Counted from the first letter of the stretch, positions 1-6,875 are shown. The stretch is 22,333 nucleotides of DNA from an uncultured Blautia sp. (GCA_900547685.1 URHS01000038.1:1-22333), one strand, 5' to 3'. The notes: generated by a model not told the origin, from the sequence alone. Translations and numbers: made by a program.

Positions 1-103
1 GCAGCAGTACACGGAAGCCGTGTGTGCGGGCTACTTTCCGCATCAATGACATGATGAGCATGTTATGGTCTACGGCCAAGTTACACTCCTCAAAAATCGG
101 AAC
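1..103 (-). pseudogene. Internal fragment resembling type III glutamine synthetase (GlnN), cut by the window edge
   Basis: Reading the minus strand from 103 to 2 gives an open frame of about 34 codons that contains FEECNLAVDHNMLIMSLM followed by a RKVARTHGFRVLL stretch. This looks like the conserved region of type III glutamine synthetases that precedes their HEKPF and GSGKHNNWS motifs, recalled from family knowledge and not searched. The frame is continuous with the shifted reading frame of the surface protein to its right, so the two unrelated sequences appear joined in frame around 89-115. No start codon or ribosome site of its own is visible. It could be a real deletion fusion, an assembly chimera, or chance resemblance over a short stretch. 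The remainder lies outside the window. Confidence 0.5.
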
Positions 104-323
104 GGCTTTCAAAGCCAGACATTCCTTATACTCGGTTACTGTTATCGGATTCGTATCAGCGCCCTCCACACCATAGCGTGGAACTGCCTCATTCGTAGTA
201 GGGTATACGCCGGTACTCGGCAGATAAACGCTTCCGTCTTTATACCATTGGACAGCGCCTCCTCCCAACATGCGGTTTGCCAACGTAGCCGGGTAGTTAT
301 CCGCCGAACGAGCCGCAAATACC
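104..323 (-). pseudogene. Out-of-frame continuation of the surface protein
   Basis: The 1016-aa surface protein stops at 297, but a second minus-strand frame stays open from the A5 run at 324-328 to the left edge. If one A is removed, the protein continues KVFAARSADNYPATLANRM, then LGGGAVQWYKDGSVYLPSTG and a segment ending in ECLALKAV. The WYKDG and LALKAV segments resemble the linkers after beta-helix repeats in clostridial surface proteins, as recalled from the family. This supports a single-base frameshift rather than a natural stop. The tail with any cell-wall anchor is not visible. Confidence 0.6.
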
Positions 324-3300
324 TTTTTGCCCATCAGAGTCTTGCGCAATATTATCAAAAATTGCTGCTCCACCTGTCGCGTAAACATTCGTTTTTCCTG
401 TGGCACAGAACCACATTCCACCACCCTGTCGAGCAGTGTTTCCTGTTATCAAAACATTCGTCAAATGCAGGGTACTGTAATAATCGTAATTTCCTTCGCT
501 ATATATACCGCCTCCCATGTTAAACGCAGTATTATCGATAATTTCTCCGGCTTTCAGTTCTACTCCATTGGAATAGGAATAAATACCGCCTCCGATACCT
601 CCTGTATTTTTAGAAATCGTACCACCTTCCATAATAAAAGTTGTATTGTACTCCGTCTGACCTTTTTGCAGGTTATCGTCTACTACACAGACTCCCGCTC
701 CATTTATCCCTTTGTTGTTAGAAATAGTACCGCCATTCATTGTAAATGAAGCATTGTTCTCCACATGCACTGCTCCAGATCCCTTTACTTTTCCGACAGA
801 TGTGCAAGTATTTCCAGTAACAGTACCGTTTCCGGACAACGTAAAGGTCGTACGATGATCGTCATCACTGCCCCAGAGCATCACGGCACTGCCTCGATGT
901 CCGGTATTCCCGCTGATAGCACCGCCGCTCATTGTACCGTTTGCATTACCGTACAGCAATACACCGGGGGAACAATTTAAAGCCGCAGCTGCCGAAGCGT
1001 TATTTCCTGAAATCTCACCTCCGGTGATTTCCACCTCAGCTCCATCGCTGACTCTGACAATTCCACTGTAAGATACTGCTCCGCTGTGTAAACTATTCTT
1101 TGTAATCTTACCTCCGGACAACTTGAATGTCGTCCCCTCGCCGCGACTATCAATGATTCCCAGACCACTGCCATTGATTCCATTCGCGAGATCATTCGTG
1201 ATCTTAGAGCCGGTAACTACCGCATCTCCGGTCAGTTCCAACGTTCCTTTGTTCAAAATGATGCTGCCGCTGTTATACCGTCCAAACAAAGTCACTTGTC
1301 CGCTAATAACTAATGAAGCGCCATTCTCCACTACGAAAAGATTTTTCAAATCTGTCGCTGTTTTCGTTCCTGCGATTTGATATTCCTGCTCTGCGGTGAT
1401 CATAACCGTCTGCCCCGCCGGAACAATAACTGCTTGATTTAATTTGATATTCTTTTCCAAAGTTATCTGACCGCTATTACCGGTCTTTGCCGCTTCATTT
1501 ACCGCTTCCTGCAATGTAAGTGCGCCCGACGCGCCGGAAATTGTATCGCCCACATCATCCGGGATAGACTGCTGTGTGTACGTAACCTTAACAGCGTCCG
1601 GAAGTGTTCCTGTGATCGTCACATTATCTTGGCTGTTATCAAACACAATTTCTTTAAGAGCGTTATTCCCTTCAAACACATTACCATTCACGCTCTCCAC
1701 ACCACTGCCGATTTCAAATTTTTCCACCGCAGTATCACTAAATGCATAATTACCAATCGATGTCACACTGTCCGGAATCGTGACCGTACCACTCAGTTTT
1801 TTTGCATTCCAGAATGCATAAGTTCCAATCGATGTCAAAGTCTCCGGAAACTTGATTTCCGAAATATCTGTATACAAAAATGCCCATATTCCAATCGATG
1901 TCAAGTTATCGCTTAAAGTCACAGAATCAACACTTGTATAACTGAATGCTTTATTCGGAATCACATTTAATTGGGTAAGATCCAGTGCTCCTGTCAGCTT
2001 TTGGCAATTATAAAATGCATATGTTCCCACCTCTGTCACATTACTCAGATTTACCGGACCAGGAAGCGCACGACATTCATTGAATGCATATGATTCAATC
2101 TTTGTAACTTGACTCAAATCCGGGATTGTCTTCAACACCGTACACTCATTAAATGCAGAAGAACCAATCGATGTGATCGTTCCTTTGGCAATGACACTTT
2201 CCAAACTGGTACAGCCGCTGAAAGTACTGGACGGAATTTCTGTCATAGAAGCCGGCAGTTCTACACTAATCAAAGACGTACAGTCTGAAAACAAACTTCC
2301 TTCCGTAACCACAAGTCCCTCCGGCAACGCAATGCCTGTCAGGGCAGTAGCGCCACTGAAAACTGCCGGCTGCGTAATACGTTTAAGAGTTTCAGGTAAG
2401 TTTATTGTCGTAAGTGCCTCACAACCATTCAGCATAGAGTTTGCGGAAATTTCTTCAACCCGTTCACAAAAAGTAATGGTTTCAAGTTTACTCATATTCT
2501 GGAAACTTCCGGTAAAATTTTTAACACTTCCCGGAATCGTCATCTCTGTCAGATCCGGAAATTTATAAAATGAAGTAGAATTTACCGTAGTTAAAGTATC
2601 CGGTAAAATCAGTTCTGTAACATTTTTACATTTACTCCATTGTGAAAAAGCGATTTCTGTAACCGGATATTCCTCATTCTCATACATTACGGAACTTGGT
2701 AATGTAACCGTAACAGGAGCTGCCGGATTTTTCATCTGCCATAAATACGCCCAACGGTTTATTCCGTCACTATGAAGGTCAATCGTATATGTAATCCCAT
2801 CAATCGTAAACTCTTCATTTTCCTTTACCAAAGTCGAATCTGCAAGTAAAGCCTTATCCTCCTGCTCTCCTGCTGAAGCATCTCCGTTTTCATCACCGTC
2901 TGCCCCCGAACCTGTCTCATCCAAAGCGTCTTTCACGATTACTTTGATTTCAGGAACTTCCACTCCATCTGCAAGTACATATTTCTCCGGAAACGTAGGT
3001 GTATAAATATACTCCCCTACTACTTTCTGATCGTATTCCGACGCCGCTGTCCAGATGATCCCCTCAACTTGAACCGCCTGCGGTTCTTCTTCCATCTGAT
3101 AAGCCATTGCCCCCAATGTCTCCGGCAAGACCGGCTCCGTTTGTTCGCTTCCTTCCACAAGCTGCGGAACAGTCTGATTCATCACCGCCTCATCCAAGGC
3201 GCTCATTTCTGTAATTATCCATTCCTCGTTGTTCTCTTCCGGTAAAGATTTTTCATCCTCTCCGGCAGCAAACGCACTCCCCGAGCAAAGAGAGATAAGT

Positions 3301-3347
3301 ATAATCAGACTAAGAAATATACTCATAAATCGTTTTCCTGTTTTCAT
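297..3347 (-). CDS. Secreted BspA-like leucine-rich-repeat and beta-helix surface protein (frameshifted C-terminus)
   Basis: This is a large exported protein, probably displayed at the cell surface, with a likely role in adhesion or host interaction inferred only from its family. Residues 1-28 form a signal peptide: Lys/Arg-rich start, hydrophobic core, then SAFAA. Residues of about 190-580 are LRR_5 (BspA-type) repeats with the recurring pattern 'LT.I..yAF..C..L....LP..vtsIG..AF'. Residues of about 620-1010 are beta-helix rungs rich in GG.I..N...., as in polymorphic autotransporter-like repeats. The start has an AAAGGA ribosome site about 12 bases upstream. The frame ends GICGSFGG just after an A5 run, and an alternative frame continues the protein, so this copy is probably truncated by a slip. 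Codons are visibly more GC-rich than in the modules to the right, so this may be older host sequence. Confidence 0.85.
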   Translation of the reverse strand: MKTGKRFMSIFLSLIILISLCSGSAFAAGEDEKSLPEENNEEWIITEMSALDEAVMNQTVPQLVEGSEQTEPVLPETLGAMAYQMEEEPQAVQVEGIIWTAASEYDQKVVGEYIYTPTFPEKYVLADGVEVPEIKVIVKDALDETGSGADGDENGDASAGEQEDKALLADSTLVKENEEFTIDGITYTIDLHSDGINRWAYLWQMKNPAAPVTVTLPSSVMYENEEYPVTEIAFSQWSKCKNVTELILPDTLTTVNSTSFYKFPDLTEMTIPGSVKNFTGSFQNMSKLETITFCERVEEISANSMLNGCEALTTINLPETLKRITQPAVFSGATALTGIALPEGLVVTEGSLFSDCTSLISVELPASMTEIPSSTFSGCTSLESVIAKGTITSIGSSAFNECTVLKTIPDLSQVTKIESYAFNECRALPGPVNLSNVTEVGTYAFYNCQKLTGALDLTQLNVIPNKAFSYTSVDSVTLSDNLTSIGIWAFLYTDISEIKFPETLTSIGTYAFWNAKKLSGTVTIPDSVTSIGNYAFSDTAVEKFEIGSGVESVNGNVFEGNNALKEIVFDNSQDNVTITGTLPDAVKVTYTQQSIPDDVGDTISGASGALTLQEAVNEAAKTGNSGQITLEKNIKLNQAVIVPAGQTVMITAEQEYQIAGTKTATDLKNLFVVENGASLVISGQVTLFGRYNSGSIILNKGTLELTGDAVVTGSKITNDLANGINGSGLGIIDSRGEGTTFKLSGGKITKNSLHSGAVSYSGIVRVSDGAEVEITGGEISGNNASAAAALNCSPGVLLYGNANGTMSGGAISGNTGHRGSAVMLWGSDDDHRTTFTLSGNGTVTGNTCTSVGKVKGSGAVHVENNASFTMNGGTISNNKGINGAGVCVVDDNLQKGQTEYNTTFIMEGGTISKNTGGIGGGIYSYSNGVELKAGEIIDNTAFNMGGGIYSEGNYDYYSTLHLTNVLITGNTARQGGGMWFCATGKTNVYATGGAAIFDNIAQDSDGQKGICGSFGG

Positions 3348-3501
3348 TTTTCTTTCGTCCTTTCCCCCAGATTTTATCTTAACAATGATACATTCCCCTC
3401 TTTTGAAAAATAAACAGAATATATCTCTTAAATTATAACAGAATTTCGAAAATTTTTACAATAATCTTTTGATTTTCAAAATAATTTTTTAAAAAAATGC
3501 C

Positions 3502-3533
3502 AAAAAACTCCCCAAAACCGAAGTCCTGAGGAG
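3502..3533 (-). terminator. Rho-independent terminator with UUCG tetraloop
   Basis: On the minus strand, CTCCTCAGGAC pairs with GTTTTGGGGAG around a TTCG loop, giving 11 base pairs including G-U pairs. Six T residues follow. It ends the leftward transcript of the toxN operon at the distal end of repeat copy 1. Confidence 0.8.
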
Positions 3534-3669
3534 TTCTAAAATCTTTTGAAATTGTACGTTCCGAAAACGTATGATTAACGTTTAGAGAACTGGGAACGCT
3601 TGATTTTACCAGGTTCTTGAAATGTGGTGTTACAAACACAGGGCTTCTCATTACTCTTCAGAACACCTC
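3508..3669 (-). repeat. Module-boundary repeat, copy 1
   Basis: This is the first of four related sequences in the same orientation. In the minus-strand sense it starts GAGGTGTTCTGAAGAGTAATG eight bases after the stop of the gene to its right. It then carries a single GTGTTTGTAAC unit (copies 2 and 4 have two tandem units, an 11-bp difference) and the shared core GGTAAAATCAAGCGTTCCCA. Next comes a hairpin, TACGTT-TTCG-GAACGTA, and finally the terminator listed separately. A 72-codon frame runs through it, but codons are not conserved between copies, so I read it as DNA or RNA rather than protein. Confidence 0.75.
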
Positions 3670-3676
3670 ATAGACT

Positions 3677-4270
3677 TCAATTAAGATATCTGACAGTAAG
3701 TTCCTGAATAGCAAGTATCGGACCTTGTGCATATTTTTCTTGAGGATACATTCTTTCCAGACGTTCTGTTTCTTTCATCAAAAACGGAATCATTTCCAGA
3801 TCTCCTCGAAATCCAATTAGTAAGCACAACATAGATCTTAAATATTCATTACGGATATTGGAGTATTCTTTCAAAAGCCAATCACAACAGTTTTCTTCAC
3901 AGTGCAAGAAAAAATAAAGAGTATTTTCTATAAAAATATCCTGCCCATTTTTCATAGTTTTTTCTTTTATACATGGCATCATCTCTGTTTCGTATTCTAA
4001 TAATTTTCCTCTTAATCTACTTCGGTTCCCTCCCGATAAAGGCTTTCGCATCAATTTCAACAGTTCTTCTGTTGTTTCTGCTTGTTCAATCATTCTTCTC
4101 GAATGCAACTCCTCTTCAGATTCACCAAACATTTTTTCTGAAAACGTATTGGCATATTCAACCGCTTCAGATTCAAGATATAAACTATATTCAAATTTAG
4201 CTGCCGAGAAAGGTATATCTGGGTGTCTATCTAAAAATTTATGTACTTCTTTTTTACTAATGGTTGTCAT
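3677..4270 (-). CDS. Unknown protein co-translated with the ToxN-like toxin
   Basis: The protein is 197 aa with no family I recognise confidently. I chose the ATG at 4270 because it overlaps the last codons of the toxin gene by 14 bases and has GGAGG upstream; an earlier in-frame ATG would extend it into the toxin. The protein is soluble, mostly helical and acidic. Its C-terminal half (YLRSMLCLLIGFRGDLEMI, then PFLMKETERLERMYP) resembles short HEAT-like helical pairs. There is no signal peptide or membrane span. The overlap implies translational coupling with the RNase toxin, so a link to it is plausible, for instance as an accessory or immunity factor. This is inference only. Canonical ToxIN loci have no third gene. 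Confidence 0.75.
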   Translation of the reverse strand: MTTISKKEVHKFLDRHPDIPFSAAKFEYSLYLESEAVEYANTFSEKMFGESEEELHSRRMIEQAETTEELLKLMRKPLSGGNRSRLRGKLLEYETEMMPCIKEKTMKNGQDIFIENTLYFFLHCEENCCDWLLKEYSNIRNEYLRSMLCLLIGFRGDLEMIPFLMKETERLERMYPQEKYAQGPILAIQELTVRYLN

Positions 4271-4748
4271 AATGTTTCGCAACCTCCTCCAGCAATGGCA
4301 AATCACAACATCTTTCCTTTATTCTTTTGTCATTGCCATTCAATTCTTCATCTTTCTTAAAAAGAGTATCCCTTAATCTTTTTGCCGTCAACTGAATTTG
4401 TTCCCTATCAGCTTTAATACACTTATATTGATTCTGAAGCAAACGCTGATATTTTGAATCTTCCATTGCATCAATATCAATAAGAATTAATGCCGATTCC
4501 ACAACTGGTATCATATTATTAAAGTTAATTGCACCATATATTCCCTGATTAATTTTCCTAAAATCTTTTGTGTTCTTCATTTTACGATGCTTTTCTTTGG
4601 GCGATGTAAATGGAGTATAATATTTTATCCCATCAATCTCAAGCACTACACCTACATACGGTCGCTTTCCCTTTTTATTATCTGCGACTTTTGAATCATA
4701 TTTTTTCAAGTAATTGATGTATTCATCTTTGATATTATAAAATTTCAT
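4257..4748 (-). CDS. toxN: ToxN/AbiQ-family endoribonuclease, toxin of a type III toxin-antitoxin system
   Basis: At 163 aa this matches the length and layout of ToxN: an N-terminus MKFYNIKDEYINYLKKYD, then KRPYVGVVLEIDGIKYYTPF and TSPKEKH (residues 47-53), a central VESALILIDID strand pair, and a helical C-terminus. The Thr48-Ser49-Pro50-Lys51 cluster corresponds to the TSPK active-site region of ToxN, where Ser and Lys act in RNA cleavage. In the family, ToxN cuts cellular RNA and is held inactive by a repeated pseudoknot RNA antitoxin encoded just upstream; phage infection releases it and aborts the infection. Here the RNA array, its terminator and an AGGAAAA ribosome site lie in exactly that order upstream, so the assignment rests on both sequence and context. 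Confidence 0.9.
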   Translation of the reverse strand: MKFYNIKDEYINYLKKYDSKVADNKKGKRPYVGVVLEIDGIKYYTPFTSPKEKHRKMKNTKDFRKINQGIYGAINFNNMIPVVESALILIDIDAMEDSKYQRLLQNQYKCIKADREQIQLTAKRLRDTLFKKDEELNGNDKRIKERCCDLPLLEEVAKHYDNH

Positions 4749-4763
4749 TTTTCCTCATCTGTC

Positions 4764-4795
4764 AAAAAAAGAGACGACATCACTCGCCTCTTTTT
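4764..4795 (-). terminator. Terminator between antitoxin RNA array and toxN
   Basis: On the minus strand AGAGGCGA pairs with TCGTCTCT around a short loop, followed by TTTTTTT. In type III systems a leaky terminator at this place keeps antitoxin RNA in excess over toxin mRNA. It lies about 15 bases before the toxN start. Confidence 0.85.
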
Positions 4796-4796
4796 C

Positions 4797-4901
4797 AGGT
4801 TCTCTCTTTATGGTGGAGACTCACCGCTTTTTTAGGTTCTCTCTTTATGGTGGAGACTCACCTGCTTTTTTAGGTTTCCACTTTACGGTAGAAACTCACC
4901 T
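4797..4901 (-). ncRNA. toxI: Type III antitoxin RNA array (ToxI-like), about 2.8 repeats of 38 nt
   Basis: Three tandem units occur in the minus-strand sense at 4901-4872, 4863-4834 and 4825-4797, each about 30 nt plus an AAAAAAGC spacer. Units 2 and 3 are nearly identical; unit 1 differs at several sites. Each unit has GGTG pairing with CACC (or TACC) as a hairpin. The hairpin loop can pair with a downstream segment: TCTC with GAGA in units 2 and 3, GTTTC with GAAAC in unit 1. That is an H-type pseudoknot kept by compensating changes. It fits the known ToxI architecture of processed pseudoknot RNAs that bind ToxN. Position, repeat length and copy number resemble the AbiQ antitoxin array. Confidence 0.88.
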
Positions 4902-4924
4902 AAGACAATTCTTTGTCTATAATA

Positions 4925-4953
4925 AGTATATGCAATTCCCCCTAAAAAATCAA
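4925..4953 (-). promoter_or_regulatory. Sigma-70-type promoter of the toxIN locus
   Basis: The minus strand reads TTGATT (4953-4948), a 17-base spacer, then TATACT (4930-4925). Transcription would start near 4918, at a short inverted repeat AGACAA-AGAA-TTGTCT (4918-4903) that would form the 5' hairpin just before the first antitoxin repeat. Confidence 0.75.
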
Positions 4954-4981
4954 TATAATTCTATAATTTTACGAAAAATAT

Positions 4982-5159
4982 AAACCTCCCAAGGAATACT
5001 CCCTTGAGAGGTTTGAAATTCTTTTTGAAATTGTACGTTCTGAAACGTATGATTAACGTTTGGGTAACTGGGAACGCTTGATTTTACCGGATCCTTGGAA
5101 TATCGTGTTGCAAACACGTTACAAACACAAGGCTTCTCATTACTCCTCAGAACACCTCC
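4982..5159 (-). repeat. Module-boundary repeat, copy 2
   Basis: Same layout as copy 1. In the minus sense it begins GAGGTGTTCTGAGGAGTAAT ten bases after the stop of the YhcG remnant. It has two tandem 11-bp units, GTGTTTGTAAC and GTGTTTGCAAC, then the shared core, a TACGTT-TCAG-AACGTA hairpin, and a terminator-like stem AAACCTC...GAGGTTT at 5014-4982 with only a weak T run. The hairpin stem is kept while its loop differs from copy 1. Confidence 0.75.
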
Positions 5160-5168
5160 TAGACAGAA

Positions 5169-5757
5169 TTATATTGATTCCTCCAACAAAGGCATATTGA
5201 TTAATTCCTGCAATTTTTTCTGTAATACAGTTTTATCCGGCAATTGTAGCTTATATTCAGCCACCATCATCGGAGACATGGTTCTGCTCATGGCATACTC
5301 TACGACTTCATCATCCTTAGATGCACAAAAATCATTCCCACGCTCGGATTTTCATTTTTTTTTTGACGATCTAATGCCTTTAAATAAAAATCCATTTTAG
5401 AAATATATTCCGGTTTGAATTTCCCAATCTTCAGTTCAAAAGCTACCAAACATTGTAATCCCCTATGGAAAAATAATAAATCAATCCGAAAATCTTCTCC
5501 ACCCACTTGTACTCTGTATTCTTCATCAATAAATGTAAAGTCCTTACCCACCTCAAGAATAAAATCTTTCATATTCTGGATAAGACCTTTTCTCAAATCA
5601 GACTCTTTAAAATTCTTTGGCAAATCAAGAAATTCTATGATGTATGAATCCAAAAATGTCTTTCTTCTACAGTTTTTGCTTTTGACATAATTGTCAAATG
5701 ATTCGTCCAACTAATTTGTGTCAGCAGTGCTGACACAAATTCATATCTCTCATTCAT
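5169..5757 (-). pseudogene. Decayed YhcG/DUF1016 PD-(D/E)XK nuclease gene
   Basis: Three pieces of one YhcG-type protein are spread over frames. The N-terminal domain remnant (5757 to about 5660) reads MNERYEFVSALLTQISWTNH, then LTIMSKAKTVEERHFW, and then hits a stop. The nuclease domain (about 5670 to 5330) reads FLDSYIIEFLDLPKNFKESD and later YRVQVGGEDFRIDLLFFHRG, then LQCLVAFELKIGKFKPEYIS, which carries the D...ELK catalytic pattern. After a frameshift near 5322-5332, the C-terminus continues SKDDEVVEYAMSRTMSPMMV and runs to the stop at 5169. There is thus an internal deletion at the domain junction and a later frameshift. YhcG proteins accompany restriction and mobile loci; this copy should be inactive. 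Confidence 0.85.
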
Positions 5758-5849
5758 CGATTTTCCCGAGAACAGGAAAATCAGCTTCGATAACAAAAAT
5801 AGAGACCTATATAGATTATACCATTATCTTTGGCTAAAATACATATTAA

Positions 5850-5937
5850 AAACCTCCCAAGGAACATTCCCTGAGAGGTTTGTAAAATTCTTTTTGAAAT
5901 TGTTCGTCCCCAAACGGATGATTAACGTTTAGATAAT
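5850..5937 (-). repeat. Module-boundary repeat, copy 3 (truncated)
   Basis: Only the distal half of the repeat remains: the terminator stem AAACCTC...GAGAGGTTT (5849-5881), the TTTTTGAAATTG segment and the ATGATTAACGTTTAGATAA segment. Beyond about 5937 it diverges into sequence ending in the candidate left attachment site of the satellite. The proximal half with the 11-bp units is missing here. Confidence 0.65.
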
Positions 5938-5970
5938 TTACACCCTTGTAAATACAAGGCATTTCAGCCA

Positions 5971-5990
5971 TTTTGTAAGCAACGTGTAAG
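5971..5990. other. Candidate left attachment site (attL-like)
   Basis: The sequence TTTTGTAAGCAACGTGTAAG shares the 12-mer GCAACGTGTAAG with the right site near 14764-14776, and its first 19 bases match 14748-14766 with two differences. It falls where the truncated boundary repeat ends. The exact crossover cannot be placed without an empty site. Confidence 0.5.
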
Positions 5991-6034
5991 AAGTTCAATT
6001 TGTATGAATTATTATGCACTCTGAACTAACTGAA

Positions 6035-6205
6035 TCAATATATTTTATCTTCATCATACCGAGGTTCTTTCTGTTTCCTTCCAGTCTTGATACACTTCTG
6101 TATTTCCTCTATAATCTCCTGATCTGTTTTGGTAAATCCCATATAAAAGAAATAGTTTTCTCCAAAACAATCCTCATAGGCTTTCAATGCTTCTTCCAGT
6201 TTCAT
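6035..6205 (-). CDS. Small conserved-looking hypothetical protein, 56 aa
   Basis: The frame starts MKLEEALKAYEDCFGENYFF and ends KEPRYDEDKIY. It is acidic and helical, with a FTKTDQEIIEEIQKCIKTGR motif. I recall similar 55-65 aa proteins, with an N-terminal [M..EEA..AYE..FG] and a C-terminal [D.EII..I..CI.TGK] motif, in clostridial mobile elements; the function is unknown. The ribosome site (GTGGTGATT) is weak. It is the first gene inside the left end of the satellite. A plus-strand frame over the same bases has no such resemblance and is a shadow. Confidence 0.65.
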   Translation of the reverse strand: MKLEEALKAYEDCFGENYFFYMGFTKTDQEIIEEIQKCIKTGRKQKEPRYDEDKIY

Positions 6206-6225
6206 AATCACCACTAAACTTTCTA

Positions 6226-6350
6226 TTGAACACTCTGAACAATCGTGTTATATTATAGATGTAAAGAGAACAACCGCCCACTGGGTGAGTTGACCGGATA
6301 AATTGAGAAGCAAAGCCACCCGAACCGACCAAAGTATCAGGGTGGTTTTT
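6226..6350 (+). ncRNA. Antitoxin RNA of a type I toxin-antitoxin pair
   Basis: A plus-strand promoter, TTGAAC (6226-6231), 17-base spacer, TATATT (6249-6254), would start a transcript of about 90 nt near 6261. It would end at the hairpin CCACCC...GGGTGG (6316-6345) followed by TTTTT. It converges on the toxin gene. Its AAGCCACCC segment is complementary to GGGTGGCTT in the toxin mRNA leader (6491-6499). This layout resembles the Fst/Par class, in which two convergent RNAs pair. Confidence 0.65.
6313..6350 (+). terminator. Terminator of the type I antitoxin RNA
   Basis: CCACCC at 6316-6321 pairs with GGGTGG at 6340-6345, followed by five T residues. On the other strand the same stem is followed by CTTTGC, so it is weak in the toxin direction. 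Confidence 0.75.
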
Positions 6351-6361
6351 GCTATGTATTG

Positions 6362-6457
6362 CTACTTACAAAACGTAAAAACAAATGTAAGCAATGCAAG
6401 AATGAACATTCCGAAGGCTATTAAGTCTTTGAAATCAAAATGATTTTTGTTGTCCAT
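6362..6457 (-). CDS. Putative holin-like toxin (type I TA peptide), 31 aa
   Basis: The peptide MDNKNHFDFKDLIAFGMFIL followed by ALLTFVFTFCK is a polar head plus a single membrane helix with a Cys-Lys end. It is typical of the Firmicutes 'putative holin-like toxin' family (Hol_Tox), whose members damage the membrane when over-produced and are held down by an antisense-type RNA. I chose the ATG at 6457, which lies 8 bases after GGGGGTG; an ATG two codons upstream (6463) is too close to that site. A perfect palindrome CATTCTTGAAGAATG (6484-6470) just before the ribosome site could hide it in the mRNA. The gene is too short to be found by usual length cut-offs. Confidence 0.8.
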   Translation of the reverse strand: MDNKNHFDFKDLIAFGMFILALLTFVFTFCK

Positions 6458-6525
6458 CAGCATCACCCCCATTCTTCAAGAATGAGGTCAAGCCACCCTG
6501 TAACACGATTGTTCCCTACACTGGT

Positions 6526-6554
6526 ATTTTACCACGTTTGAATACCTCTGACAA
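6526..6554 (-). promoter_or_regulatory. Promoter of the type I toxin mRNA
   Basis: The minus strand reads TTGTCA (6554-6549), 17 bases, then TAAAAT (6531-6526) with an extended-minus-10 TGG before it. The start would be near 6519, leaving a leader of about 60 nt. Confidence 0.65.
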
Positions 6555-6556
6555 CT

Positions 6557-6573
6557 CATATAATCGTTATATA
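6557..6573. repeat. AT-rich palindromic site, copy A
   Basis: CATATAATCGTTATATA matches 9625-9641 (CATATAATCGCTATATG) at 15 of 17 positions. It sits just upstream of the toxin promoter. It could be an operator or a replication-protein site of the satellite. Confidence 0.5.
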
Positions 6574-6579
6574 AGCATT

Positions 6580-6618
6580 AAAAAAGCACTAATGATATTT
6601 TTATCACTAATGCTTTTA
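6580..6618 (-). terminator. Terminator of the capsid operon
   Basis: On the minus strand AAAAGCATTAGTGAT pairs with ATCATTAGTGCTTTT, with two G-U pairs, and then T residues follow. It lies directly after the last small late gene. Confidence 0.8.
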
Positions 6619-6634
6619 TACTCTGTATATGAGA

Positions 6635-6871
6635 TTATTTCTTTAATAGTTCGACCACATTCAGAAGTACATCAATCAACTCCTGATTTCCTTTATTTGC
6701 TGCCAAATCAACAGCAACTGTTTTTCCCATGTGAACCCCTTCACTATTTGACCAGGAAGGTTTAGATACTGATAGACGCATATTTTCACGATATAATCTT
6801 AATTCATTCCCCTGAATACTTACAAGTTCCGGCTGTTCCTTCTCATAAAATTTTTCATAGTTTGTTTTCAT
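6635..6871 (-). CDS. Small late-region hypothetical protein, 78 aa
   Basis: No family is recognised. The protein begins MKTNYEKFYEKEQPELVSIQ, has a central GVHMGKTVAVDLAANKG segment and ends with a leucine-rich amphipathic helix (ELIDVLLNVVELLKK) that could oligomerise. It starts 4 bases after the previous stop, so it belongs to the capsid operon and is its last gene before the terminator. It has no membrane segment or signal peptide. Position suggests a head-completion or decoration role, but nothing in the sequence proves it. Confidence 0.7.
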   Translation of the reverse strand: MKTNYEKFYEKEQPELVSIQGNELRLYRENMRLSVSKPSWSNSEGVHMGKTVAVDLAANKGNQELIDVLLNVVELLKK

Positions 6872-6875
6872 GATT

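Noticed and set aside
65..749. Plus-strand frames at the left edge
   Set aside because: They are antisense to the surface protein, have no ribosome sites and resemble nothing known.
3433..3651. A 72-aa minus-strand frame beginning MRSPVFVTPHFK as a real gene
   Set aside because: The same sequence recurs in copies 2 and 4, where an 11-bp insertion shifts the frame after the ATG, and base changes are not biased to third positions. It is the boundary repeat, not a protein.
4797..4901. Tandem 38-nt repeats as a CRISPR array
   Set aside because: The units are back to back with an 8-base A-rich linker and no variable spacers, and they lie before a ToxN-like gene; they fit a type III antitoxin RNA.
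4773..4926. A tmRNA or tRNA-like sequence in the GGTGGAGACTCACC segment
   Set aside because: It repeats three times and has no acceptor stem, T-arm or CCA; the antitoxin array explains it.
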